From contig NC_088304.1 in NCBI RefSeq assembly GCF_032854445.1, forward strand, positions 23,445,704 through 23,509,703: a stretch of 64,000 nt of DNA. Direction: 5' to 3'. The notes under the pieces are model-generated. The model was given only the letters and a program-made list of their open reading frames with translations, searched no databases and was not told the DNA's origin. Positions 28,001 to 39,056 of this stretch are shown here, piece by piece (position 1 is the stretch's first letter; every line of letters begins with the position of its first letter). The position numbers and the translations under genes are program-made. This stretch comes from Liolophura sinensis. Its lineage: Eukaryota; Mollusca; Polyplacophora; Chitonida; Chitonidae.

Positions 28001-31000
28001 GGACAGGTACATAACATGTTCAAAAGAGTTCTCCCCTTAACCTCAATCTTTCCTGGTTTAAGTAAAGTGCTGGTGGTAAAGCAGAGTTAGCACTTACTTA
28101 TGCTGGGGGAGAGGAGAGGTACATAACATCTTCAAAAGAGTTCTCCCCTTAACCTCAATCTTTCCCAGTTTAATTAATGTGCTGGTGGTCAAGCAGAATT
28201 AGCACTTACTTATGCTGGGGGAGAGGACAGGTACATAACATCTTGAAAAGAGTTCTCCCCTTAACCTCAATCTTTCCCGGTTTAAGTAATGTGCTGGTGG
28301 TCAAGCAGAATTAGCACTTACTTATGCTGGGGGAGAGGACAGGTACATAACATCTTGAAAACAATACTCCCCTTAACCTCAATCTTTCCTGTTATAAGTA
28401 ATGTGCTGGTGGTCAAACAGAATTAGCACTTACTTATGCTGGGGGAAAGGACAGGTACATAACATCTTCAAAAGAGTTCTCCCCTTAACCTCAATCTTAC
28501 CCAGTTTAATTAATGTGCTGGTGGTCAAGCAGAATTAGCACTTACTTATGCTGGGGGAGAGGACAGGTACATAACATCTAGAAAACAATACTCCCGTTAA
28601 CCTCAATCTTTCCTGTTATAAGTAATGTGCTGGTGGTCAAACAGAATTAGCACTTACTTATGCTGGGGGAGAGGACAGGTGCATAACATCTTGAAAAGAG
28701 TTTTCCCCTTAACCTCAATCTTTCCCGGTTTAAGTAATGTGCTGGTGGTCAAGCAGAATTAGCACTTACTTATGCTGGGTGAGAGGACAGCTGCATAATA
28801 TCTAGAAAACAATTCTCCCCTTAACCTCAATCTTTCCTGGCATCAGTAATGTGCTGGTGGTCAAACAGAATTAGCACTTACTTATGCTGGGGGAGAGGAC
28901 AGGTGCATAAGATCTTGAAAAGAGTTTTCCCCTTAACCTCAATTTTTCCCGGTTTAAGTAATGTGCTGGTGGTCAAGCAGAATTACCACTTACTTATGCT
29001 GGGGGAGAGGACAGGTACATAACATCTTGAAAAGAGTTCTCCCCTTAACCTCAATCTTTCCTGGCATCAGTAATGTGCTGGTGTTCAAGCGGAATTAGCA
29101 CTTACTTATGCTGGGGGAGAGGACAGGTACATAACATCAAGAAAACAATTCTCCCCTTAACCTCAATCTTTCCTGGCATCAGTAATGTGCTGGTGGTCAA
29201 ACAGAATTAGCACTTACTTATGCTGGGGGAGAGGACAGGTGCATAACATCTTGAAAAGAGTTTTCCCCTTAACCTAAATCTTTCCTGTTTTAAGTAATGT
29301 GCTGGTGGTCAAAAAGAATTAGCACTTACTTATGCTGGTGAAAAGGGCAGGTGGGTAACATCTTGAAAAAAGTTTTCCCCTTAACCTCAATCTTTCCCCG
29401 TTTAAGTAATGTGCTGGTGGTCAAGCAGAATTAGCACTTACTTATGCTGGGGAAGAGGACAGGTACATAACATCTTGAAAAGAGTTCTCCTCTTAACCTC
29501 AATCTTACCTGGTTTAAGTAATGTGCTGGTGGTCAAACGGAATTAGCACTTACTTATGCTGGGGGAGAGGACAGGTGCATTAACATCTAGAAAACAAATC
29601 TCCCCTTAACCTCAATCTTTCCTGGCATCAGTAATGTGCTGGTGTTCAAGCGGAATTAGAACTTACTTATGCTGGGGGAGAGGACAGGTACATAACATCT
29701 AGAAAACAATTCTCCCCTTAACCTCAATCTTTCCTGGCATCAGTAATGTGCTGGTGGTCAAAAAGAATTAGCACTTACTTATGCTGGTGAAGAGGGCTGG
29801 TGCATAACATCTTGAAATTAGTTTTCCCCTTAACCTCAATCTTTCCCGGTTTAAGTAATGTGCTGGTGGTCAAGTAGAATTAGCACTTACTTATGCTGGG
29901 AAAGAGGACAGCTACACAAGATCTAGAAAACAATTCTCCCCTTAACCTCAATCTTTCCTCGCATCAGTAATGTGCTGGTGGTCAAACAGAATAAGCACTT
30001 ACCTATGCTGGGGGAGAATCCAGGTACATAACATCTAGAAAACAATACTCCCCTTAACCTCAATCTTTCCTGGCATCAGTACTGTGCTGGTGGTCAAACA
30101 GAATTAGCACTTACTTATGCTAGGGGAGTGGACAGGTGCATAACATCTTGAAAAGAGTTCTCCCCTTAACCTCAATCTTTCCCGGTTTAAGTAATGTGCT
30201 GGTGGTCAAGCAGAATTAGCACTTACTTATGCTGGTCGAGGACAGCTGCAAAAAATCTAGAAAACAATTCTCCCCTTAACCTCAATCTTTCCTGGCATCA
30301 GCAATGTGCTGGTGGTCAAACAGAATTAGGACTTACTGATGGTGTGGGAGAGGACAGGTGCATAACATCTTGAAAAGAGTTTTCCCCTTAACCTCAATCC
30401 TTCCTGGCATCAGTAATGTGGTGGTGGTCAAACAGAATTAGGACTTACTGATGGTGTGGGAGAGGACAGGTGCATAACATCTTGAAAAGAGTTTTCCCCT
30501 TAACCTCAATCCTTCCTGGTTTAAGTAATGTGCTGGTGGTCAAGCAGAATTAGCACTTACTTATGCTGGGGGAGAGGACAGGTACATAAAATCTTGAAAA
30601 GAGTTCTCCCCTTAACCTCAATCTTTCCTGGTTTAAGTAATGTTCTGGTGGTCAAGCAGAATTAGCACTTACTTATGCTGGGGGAGAGGACAGGTACATA
30701 ACATCTTGAAAACAATTCTCAACTTAACCTCAATCTTTCCTGTTATAAGTAATGTGCTGGTGGTCAAACAGAATTAGCACTTACTTATGCTGGTGAAAAG
30801 GGCAGGTGCATAACATCTTGAAAAGAGTTTTCCCCTTAACCTCAATCTTTCCCGGTTTAAGTAATGTGCTGGTGGTCAAGCAGAATTAGCACTTACTTAT
30901 GCTGGGGAAGAGGACAGGTACATGACATCTTGAAAAGAGTTCTCCCCTTAACTTCAATCTTAACTGGTTTAAGTAATGTGCTGGTGGTCAAGCAGAATTA

Positions 31001-32450
31001 GCACTTACTTATGCTGGGGGGGAGGACAGGTATATAACATCTTGAAAAGAGTTCTCCCCTTAACCTCAATCTTTCCTGGCATCAGTAATTTGAGGCTGTT
31101 CAAGCAGAATTAGCACTTACTTATGATGGGGGAGAGGACAGGTACATAACATCTAGAAAACAGTTCTCAACTTAACCTCAATCTTTACTGTTTTAAATAA
31201 TGTGCTGGTGGTCAAAAAGAATTAGCACTTACTTATGCTGGTGAAAAGGGCAGGTGCATAACATCTTGAAAAGAGTTTTCCCCTTAACCTCAATCTTTCC
31301 CGGTTTAAGAAATGTGCTGGTGGTCAAGCAGAATTAGCACTTACTTATGCTGGGGAAGAGGACAGGTACATAACATCTTGAAAAGAGTTCTCCCCTTAAC
31401 CTCAATCTTTCCTGGTTTAAGTAATATGCTTGTGGTCAAGCAGAATTAGCACTTACTTATGCTGGGGGAGAGGACAGGTACATAACATCTTCAAAAGAGT
31501 TCTCCCCTTAACCTCAATCTTTCCTGGTTTAAGTAAAGTGCTGGTGGTAAAGCAGAGTTAGCACTTACTTATGCTGGGGGAGAGGACAGGTACATAACAT
31601 CTTCAAAAGAGTTCTCCCCTTAACCTCAATCTTTCCCAGTTTAATTAATGTGCTGGTGGTCAAGCAGAATTAGCACTTACTTATGCTGGGGGAGAGGACA
31701 GGCACATAACATCTTGAAAAGAGTTCTCCCCTTAACCTCAATCTTACCCAGTTTAATTAATGTGCTGGTGGTCAAGCAGAATTAGCACTTACTTATGCTG
31801 GGGGAGAGGACAGGTACATAACATCTAGAAAACAATACTCCCCTTAACCTCAATCTTTCCTGTTATAAGTAATGTGCTGGTGGTCAAACAGAATTAGCAC
31901 TTACTTATGCTGGGGGAGAGGACAGGTACATAACATCTTCAAAAGAGTTCTCCCCTTAACCTCAATCTTACCCAGTTTAATTAATGTGCTGGTGGTCAAG
32001 CAGAATTAGCACTTACTTATGCTGGGGGAGAGGACAGGTACATAACATCTAGAAAACAATACTCCCGTTAACCTCAATCTTTCCTGTTATAAGTAATGTG
32101 CTGGTGGTCAAACAGAATTAGCACTTACTTATGCTGGGGGAGAGGACAGGTGCATAACATCTTGAAAAGAGTTTTCCCCTTAACCTCAATCTTTCCCGGT
32201 TTAAGTAATGCGCTGGTGGTCAAGCAGAATTAGCACTTACTTATGCTGGGTGAGAGGACAGCTGCATAATATCTAGAAAACAATTCTCCCCTTAACCTCA
32301 ATCTTTCCTGGCATCAGTAATGTGCTGGTGGTCAAACAGAATTAGCACTTACTTATGCTGGGGGAGAGGACAGGTGCATAAGATCTTGAAAAGAGTTTTC
32401 CCCTTAACCTCAATCTTTCCCAGTTTAAGTAATGTGCTGGTGGTCAAGCA
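16100..32450. repeat. Mosaic of long higher-order satellite duplications
   Basis: Rare monomer variants recur at multiples of the period. The variant tatgctggtc followed by gaggacagct lies at 19,701, 23,172 and 30,228, offsets of 3,471 and 7,056 bp (31 and 63 monomers). The variant gggagacgaa lies at 16,231 and 24,410 (offset 8,179, 73 monomers plus 3 bp). The start of the 31-mer block (gtgaagagggctggtgcata) is seen near 19,259, 22,731 and 29,787. The middle copy switches near 24,180 into sequence matching 16.1-19.2 kb and back near 27,420. The region therefore reads as a patchwork of block copies. Confidence 0.85.
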
Positions 32451-35400
32451 GAATTAGCACTTACTTATGCTGGGGGAGAGTCCAGGTACATAACATCTAG
32501 AAAACAATACTCCCTTTAACCTCAATCTTTCCTGTTATAAGTACTGTGCTGGTGGTTAAACAGAATTAGCACTTACTTATGCTGGGGGAGAGGACAGGTG
32601 CATAACATCTTGAAAAGAGTTCTCCCTTAACCTCAATCTTTCCCGGTTTAAGAAATGTGCTGGTGGTCAAGCAGAATTACCACTTACTTATGCTGGGGGA
32701 GAGAACAGCTACAAAACATCTAGAAAACAATTCTCCCCTTAACCTCAATCTTTCCTGGCATCAGTAATGTGCTGGTGGTCAAACAGAATTAGCACTTACT
32801 TATGCTGTGGGAGAGGACAGGTGCATAACATCTTGAAAAGAGTTTTCCCCTTAACCTCAATCTTTCCCAGTTTAAGTAATGTGCTGGTGGTCAAGCAGAA
32901 TTAGCACTTACTCATACTGGGGGAGAGGACAGGTACATAACATCTTGAAAAGAGTTCTCCCCTTAACCTCAATCTTTCCTGGCATCAGTAATGTGCTGGT
33001 GTTCAAGCGGAATTAGCACTTACTTATGCTGGGGGAGATGACAGGTACATAACATCAAGAAAACAATTCTCCCCTTAACCTCAATCTTTCCGAGCATCAG
33101 TAATTTGCTGGTTTTCAAACAGAATGAGCACTTACTTATGCTGGGGGAGAGGACAGGTGCATAACATCTTGAAAAGAGTTTTCCCCTTAACCTAAATCTT
33201 TCCTGTTTTAAGTAATGTGCTGGTGGTCAAAAAGAATTAGCACTTACTTATGCTGGTAAAAAGGGCAGGTGGGTAACATCTTGAAAAGAGTTCTCCCCTT
33301 AACCTCAATCTTTCCCCGTTTAAGTAATGTGCTGGTGGTCAAGCAGAATTAGCACTTACTTATGCTGGGGGAGAGGACAGGTACATAACATCTTGAAAAG
33401 AGTTCTCCTCTTAACCTCAATCTTACCTGGTTTAAGTAATGTGCTGGTGGTCAAACAGAATTAGCACTTACTTATGCTGGGTGAGAGGACAGGTGCATTA
33501 ACATCTAGAAAACAAATCTCCCCTTAACCTCAATCTTTCCTGGCATCAGTAATGTGCTGGTGGTCAAATAGAATTAGCACTTACTTATGCTGGGGGAGAG
33601 GACAGGTACATAACATCTAGAAAACAATTCTCCCCTTAACCTCAATCTTTCCTGTTATAAGTAATGTGGTGGTGGTCAAAAAGAATTAGCACTTACTTAT
33701 GCTGGTGAAGAGGGCAGGTGCATAACATCTTGAAAATAGTTTTCCCCTTAACCTGAATCTTTCCCGGTTTAAGTAATGTGCTGGTGGTCAAGCAGAATTA
33801 GCACTTACTTATGCTGGGGGAGAGGACAGGTACATAACATCTTGAAAACAATACTCCCCTTAACCTCAATCTTTCCCGGTTTAAGTAATGTGCTGGTGGT
33901 CAAGCAGAATTAGCACTTACTTATGCTAGGGGAGAGGACAGGTACATAACATCTTGAAAAGAGTTCTCCCCTTAACCTCAATCTTTCCTGGCATCAGTAA
34001 CGTGCTGGTGGTCAAGCAGAATTAGCACTTACTTATGCTGGGAGAGAGGACAGCTACACAACATCTAGAAAACAATTCTCCCCTTAACCTCAATCTTTCC
34101 TGTTATAAGTACTGTGCTGGTGGTCAAACAGAATTAGCACTTACTTATGCTGGGGGAGAGGACAGGTGCATAACATCTTGAAAAGAGTTCTCCCCTTAAC
34201 CTCAATCTTTCCCGGTTTAAGTAATGTGCTGGTGGTCAAGCAGAATTAGCACTTACTTATGCTGGGTGAGAGAACAGATACAAAAAATCTAGAAAACAAT
34301 TCTCCCCTTAACCTCAATCTTTCCTGGCATCATTAATGTGCTGGTGGTCAAACAGAATTAGCACTTACTGATGCTGGGAGAGAGGACAGCTACACAACAT
34401 CTAGAAAACAATTCTCCCCTTAACCTCAATCTTTCCTGTTATAAGTACTGTGCTGGTGGTCAAACAGAATTAGCACTTACTTATGCTGGGGGAGAGGACA
34501 GGTGCATAACATCTTGAAAAGAGTTCTCCCCTTAACCTCAATCTTTCCCGGTTTAAGTAATGTGCTGGTGGTCAAGCAGAATTAGCACTTACTTATGCTG
34601 GGTGAGAGAACAGATACAAAAAATCTAGAAAACAATTCTCCCCTTAACCTCAATCTTTCCTGGCATCATTAATGTGCTGGTGGTCAAACAGAATTAGCAC
34701 TTACTGATGCTGTGGGAGAGGACAGGTACATAACATCTAGAAAACAATTCTCAACTTAACCTCAATCTTTCCTGTTATAAATACTGTGCTGGTGGTCAAA
34801 AAGAATTAGCACTTATTTATGCTGGTGAAGAGGGCAGGTGCATAACATCTTGGAAATAGTTTTCCCCTTAACCTCAATCTTTCCCGGTTTAAGAAATGTG
34901 CTGGTGGTCAAGCAGAATTAGCACTTACTTATGCTGGGGGAGAGGACAGGTACATAACATCTTGAAAAGAGTTCTCCCCTTAACCTCAATCTTTCCCGGT
35001 TTAAGTAATGTGCTGGTGGTCAAGCAGAATTAGCACTTACTTATGCTGGGAGAGAGGACAGCTACACAACATCTAGAAAACAATTCTCCCCTTAACCTCA
35101 ATCTTTCCTGTTATAAGTACTGTGCTGGTGGTCAAACAGACTTAGCACTTACTTATTCTGGGGGGGAGGAAAGGTGCATAACATCTTGAAAAGAGTTCTC
35201 CCCTTAACCTCAATCTTTCCCGGTTTAAGTAATGTGCTGGTGGTCAAGCAGAATTAGCACTTACTTATGCTGGGGGAGAGGACAGCTACAAAAAATCTAG
35301 AAAACAATTCTCCCCTTAACCTCAATCTTTCCCGGTTTAAGTAATGTGCTGGTGGTCAAACAGAATTAGCACTTACTTATGCTGGGAGAGAGGACAGCTA

Positions 35401-35529
35401 CACAACATCTAGAAAACAATTCTCCCCTTAACCTCAATCTTTCCTGTTATAAGTACTGTGCTGGTGGTCAAACAGACTTAGCACTTACTTATTCTGGGGG
35501 AGAGGACAGGTACATAACATCTAGAAAAC

Positions 35530-36275
35530 AGTTCTCCCCTTAACCTCAATTTCTGATATCAGTGATGTGCTGGTGGTCAAACAGAATCAGCAATTACTTA
35601 TGCTGGGGGAGAGGACAGGTGCATAACATCTCGAAGACAATCCCCTCATTCAACCTGAATATTTCCTGTTATAAGTAACGTGCTGGTAGTCAAACAGAAT
35701 TAGCACTTATTATGCTGGGGGAGAGGATAGCTACATAACATCTGGAAAACAATTCTCCCCTGAACCTAAATCTTTCCTAACGTGCTGGTGGTCAAACAGT
35801 ATTAGCACTTACTTATGCTGGGGGAGAGGACAGGTACATAACATCTAGAAAATAATTCTCCCCTTAACCTCAATCTTTCCTGGTTTAAGTAATGTGCTGG
35901 TGGTCAAACAGAATTAGCATTTACTTATGTTGGTGGAGAGGACAGGTACATAACATCTAGAAAACAATTCTCCCATTAACCTGGATCTTTGCTGGTATCA
36001 GTAATGTGCTGATGGTCAAACAGAATTAGCACTTATGCTGGGGGAGAGGACAGGTACATAACATCTAGAAAACAATTCTCCCATTAACCTGGATCTTTGC
36101 TGGTATCAGTAATGTGCTGATGGTCAAACAGAATTAGCACTTATGCTGGTGGAGAGGACAGGTACATAACATCTAGAAAACAATTCTCCCATTAACCTGG
36201 ATCTTTGCTGGTATCAGTAATGTGCTGATGGTCAAACAGAATTAGCACTTATGCTGGGGGAGAGGACAGGTAGAT
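35530..36275. repeat. Degenerate right edge of the satellite with 108-bp monomers
   Basis: From about 35,530 the monomers become divergent and of irregular length. Between 35,941 and 36,270 come near-identical monomers of 108 bp (gacaggtaca at 35,941 and 36,049). They lack four bases of the acttactta segment and share cccattaacctggatctttg. The array stops near 36,275, after gacaggtaga, and unique sequence follows. Confidence 0.85.
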
Positions 36276-38866
36276 GACAATTAAAAACAAGGGTTATGAG
36301 AAACCTGACACTGATGGCTTCAACCAAAAAGGAGGCTAAGTTGACAGGACATTGGATTCACACTGAGCAGTCAGTAAACTTAGATAGAACTGAAGATGTT
36401 TGATACTGGGCCTGAATATGACATGAAAACTGTAATACTGTAGCTGACCCAAACATAAAAGTCTACACAAGGGCCAAATACAGATGTATAGTGAATAAAA
36501 GTCCAAAACAAGGTAATTTGGACAAAGGATTAAATATAATATTGAAATTCATGTGTGTACATCACAAAGGCCTGTTTATCAAAGATATGTTGAAAACTTT
36601 TCACTGATGACCCAAACATAAAACCTTACTCTGAGGCTACATATACACCTGTGAAGTGAATGTCAACACAGGAAGTCAACAGCATGGTAGTTTGTACCAA
36701 ACAGAAAAGTTGAGTATAATGTCAACATGTTCATAGCATGTTTATCAAGCCGAAGAAGTTTCATGAACATATCGTGAAAACTTTTCGCATATGAAAGACA
36801 AAGTTTGAGTGCTATTTATGCACATTTTAAATTTGATTCTGAGAAAACAACTGTACAGCTTGGATTGGTGAATTTCTGGGTTTCACAAAGAGCATAGTTT
36901 TACCAGTCAACACAGAGTAATGCCTTCGGAATATGTTGGAATAAACACCTTGCAAACCTGCAAAAAGGTTGAAGAATTACGGTACCCTTATTAGATGCCA
37001 CAAGCAGCCCTCGGGGTGCCTCTCAGCAAATATATAGGAGGCCTTCCAGAAATATATAGGAGGAATATAGGAATTTTCCCCCGAAAATATGGGTACATAT
37101 AGGAAACTTCGGATGTAATTCTGAGACCAGTGGATGACATATCATTTATTTGATTGTTGTTAAATTACATACTCAAGAATTTTTCAATCATACAATGGAG
37201 AACTGGCGAATTTTATGAGTGAATGTAACTAGTAAACCACAGATCTTTGACAAATTTGTGCGTTATTTGACATGCTGATATGCACACCAATATTGGTGGA
37301 AGACAAATAGTTTTTCAACAACTGGTTGATGCAGTTCTACCATACATTATCAACATCACCACCGTGACCAGCATGTACTTATCCTGAAATGAGAAAGGCT
37401 CACATACACTTTGCACCTTTATATTGCTTTGTGACCTACAAAAAGGAGTGCGCTGGTACACCACCCAAGTCAACCCCCAAGACATATGGTCTCTAAGATG
37501 ATAGAGGTGCAACAGTAAGGTATCATGAAACATGCAACACATATAAATAAAAATACCAAATTTGGTCGTGCAAAAGTGCTTGCCTGTAGAAGTCCATCGT
37601 AATACACAAAGAGCTTCTTAGATACCAATGGCATCCTTAACATTTATGCTGAACAATACACCAGGCAACCATGGCCTATTGGTTAAAAGCTCCTGTCTTT
37701 CAATGGTTGGCTAGGAAACACTGGATGTGGGTTCAAACCCAGGTATAGGCAGGGAATTTATAAATTATCCCCATTCTCACTGGTTGTGAGGCCTTGGTGA
37801 GTGGTCGACAATGCTGGTGTGGCCAATTATGGAATCTAAAGTTTATTGAAGGCCACTTGCCTTCTACCAATAGGGAGTGTATATCTGAACATCACATGTG
37901 GTAAAGCTTCTCAGTACCTTGCAAAGAATTGGTGGTTTACCAAAGGCACTTCAGTTTCCTCCACCAAAAAAACTGACTGCCATCAGGCCATAATTAAAAC
38001 TATGTTTGTGGGGGCTGTGGAGTAACCCAACCAGCCCTATAAATAAAGGTTCTACGCCAAAATATTTATTTGTTGCTTTTGGTAGAATTTTTAACTTCTT
38101 AACATCTTTAAAATTCCTATCTTCTTCCTTAGCTGGAATAAAAGAAACTCGAATGCTGATGTCCGAAAATACCATCCTCAGCATTCCAAATATAAAAGAA
38201 AGAAAACTAAGAAAACCTTAAAAGAATTGACAGGACACCATGTTCCTTAATTTGGCTTCATACAGAATGTTTCATGGCCCACTTATGGTGTGCATTTATT
38301 GCACTACTTGTACATTCAGTTTGAATGGAGAAATGTAGTAATCAGAAGAGAACTGGAAGCTGGAAGCTGGAGAAGCTGGAAATAGCTGTGTATGGTTAGA
38401 ATATGCCAATAAATGATTAGTTGAAGACATTTTAAACAATACAAACAAAAATAATAATCAGTCATTATTATTTAGCATGCAGATCTTTATCTGAACAAGA
38501 GTATTCATAAAAATAATTACCCCATTGTCATGACTTGTAAACTTCAGCTTGCACAAGTTTAGATGATAGGGCAAAAGGATGCAAAGTTTCATGGAAATAG
38601 GTTCAGTGCTTCAGGAAGAGTTGCATGGACAAAATCTGAAAACTTGGAAAAACACCACTAGGCAAAGTTCTAAACAGGGTTATTTATGAAAATAATTATT
38701 CTGATTGGAATTAAACTCAAGCATGCAGAAGCTCAGATGATAAGCAAGATGTATGGCAAGTTTCATCACTCAGTGCAGTGTTTTGGGAGGAGAGAACACT
38801 CTGAGGCCTGCACAAGCAACCAAGCCTCATTTTGTGTGGGGTGGGGGGGGCAACAACTTTCTTTAC
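36276..38866. other. Non-coding stretch between the satellite and the last visible ERCC6L-like exon
   Basis: I find no conserved reading frame here on either strand. In particular, nothing resembles the region expected after the SNF2 core of an ERCC6L protein. The stretch contains a short SINE-like tail near 37,140, a different tRNA-headed SINE at 37,668-37,880 and AT-rich unique sequence. If the gene is intact, this is part of its intron 13. Confidence 0.6.
37668..37900 (+). mobile_element. tRNA-derived SINE (second family)
   Basis: Starts with a tRNA-like head on the plus strand: an A-box-like tggcctattggttaaaag at 37,672 and a B-box-like gtgggttcaaaccc at about 37,729. An unrelated body with gaggccttggtgagtggtc follows. 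The head and body differ from the abundant SINE elsewhere in the window. The family name is unknown to me. Confidence 0.6.
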
Positions 38867-39056
38867 CTGTATGGGTTTTTGGCGTTGCCCGTCGTCTGCC
38901 TTGTGATGGAGTCTTTGAACACCTGTCGCCTGTAGATCTTCTCCTCGACCGTTCCACAGGTAATCAGCCGGTAGATGACCACGTTCTTGTCCTGGCCAAT
39001 CCTGAACACACGGTCCACAGCCTGGGCGTCCGTGGCCGGGTTCCAACTAGGGTCAT
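38867..39056 (-). CDS. ERCC6L: ERCC6L-like exon 13 (residues 590-653), motif VI; last visible exon
   Basis: Acceptor gcag, donor GTAAAG (phase 2). It encodes [20 protein letters not shown], then [20 protein letters not shown] and ends [12 protein letters not shown]. The arginine fingers of motif VI (Q..DR..RIGQ) are present. The human protein continues with RYFSKQELREL, for which no counterpart is visible between here and the satellite. Confidence 0.94.

Larger units (their letters stand above)
1..36275. repeat. 112-bp satellite DNA array (about 320 monomers)
   Basis: The whole left 36 kb is a head-to-tail array with a period of 112 bp; for example the phrase aatgtgctggtggtcaag starts at 241 and again at 353. 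Each monomer carries in order aatgtgctggtggtca, agaattagcacttacttatg, a G-rich stretch, gacaggtacataacatct and cttaacctcaatctttcc. Monomers differ mainly in the G-rich segment (ggggga, gtgaaaaggg, ggaaagagg), in ctagaaaacaa versus cttgaaaagag, and in the tail (cctggcatcag, cccggtttaag, cctgttataag). All monomers have one orientation, and no gene or complete transposon interrupts the array. I do not recognise the satellite family and see no CENP-B box. A centromeric or heterochromatic location is possible but not shown. Confidence 0.97.

Noticed and set aside
1-36275. CRISPR-like look (regular repeats)
   Set aside because: There are no short repeats separated by unique spacers. The whole 112-bp unit repeats and the surroundings are eukaryotic, so it is satellite DNA.
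37951-38221. Overlapping frames of 71-77 codons on both strands
   Set aside because: No recognisable domain, no codon bias I can defend and no splice context. They do not fit the missing ERCC6L C-terminus.
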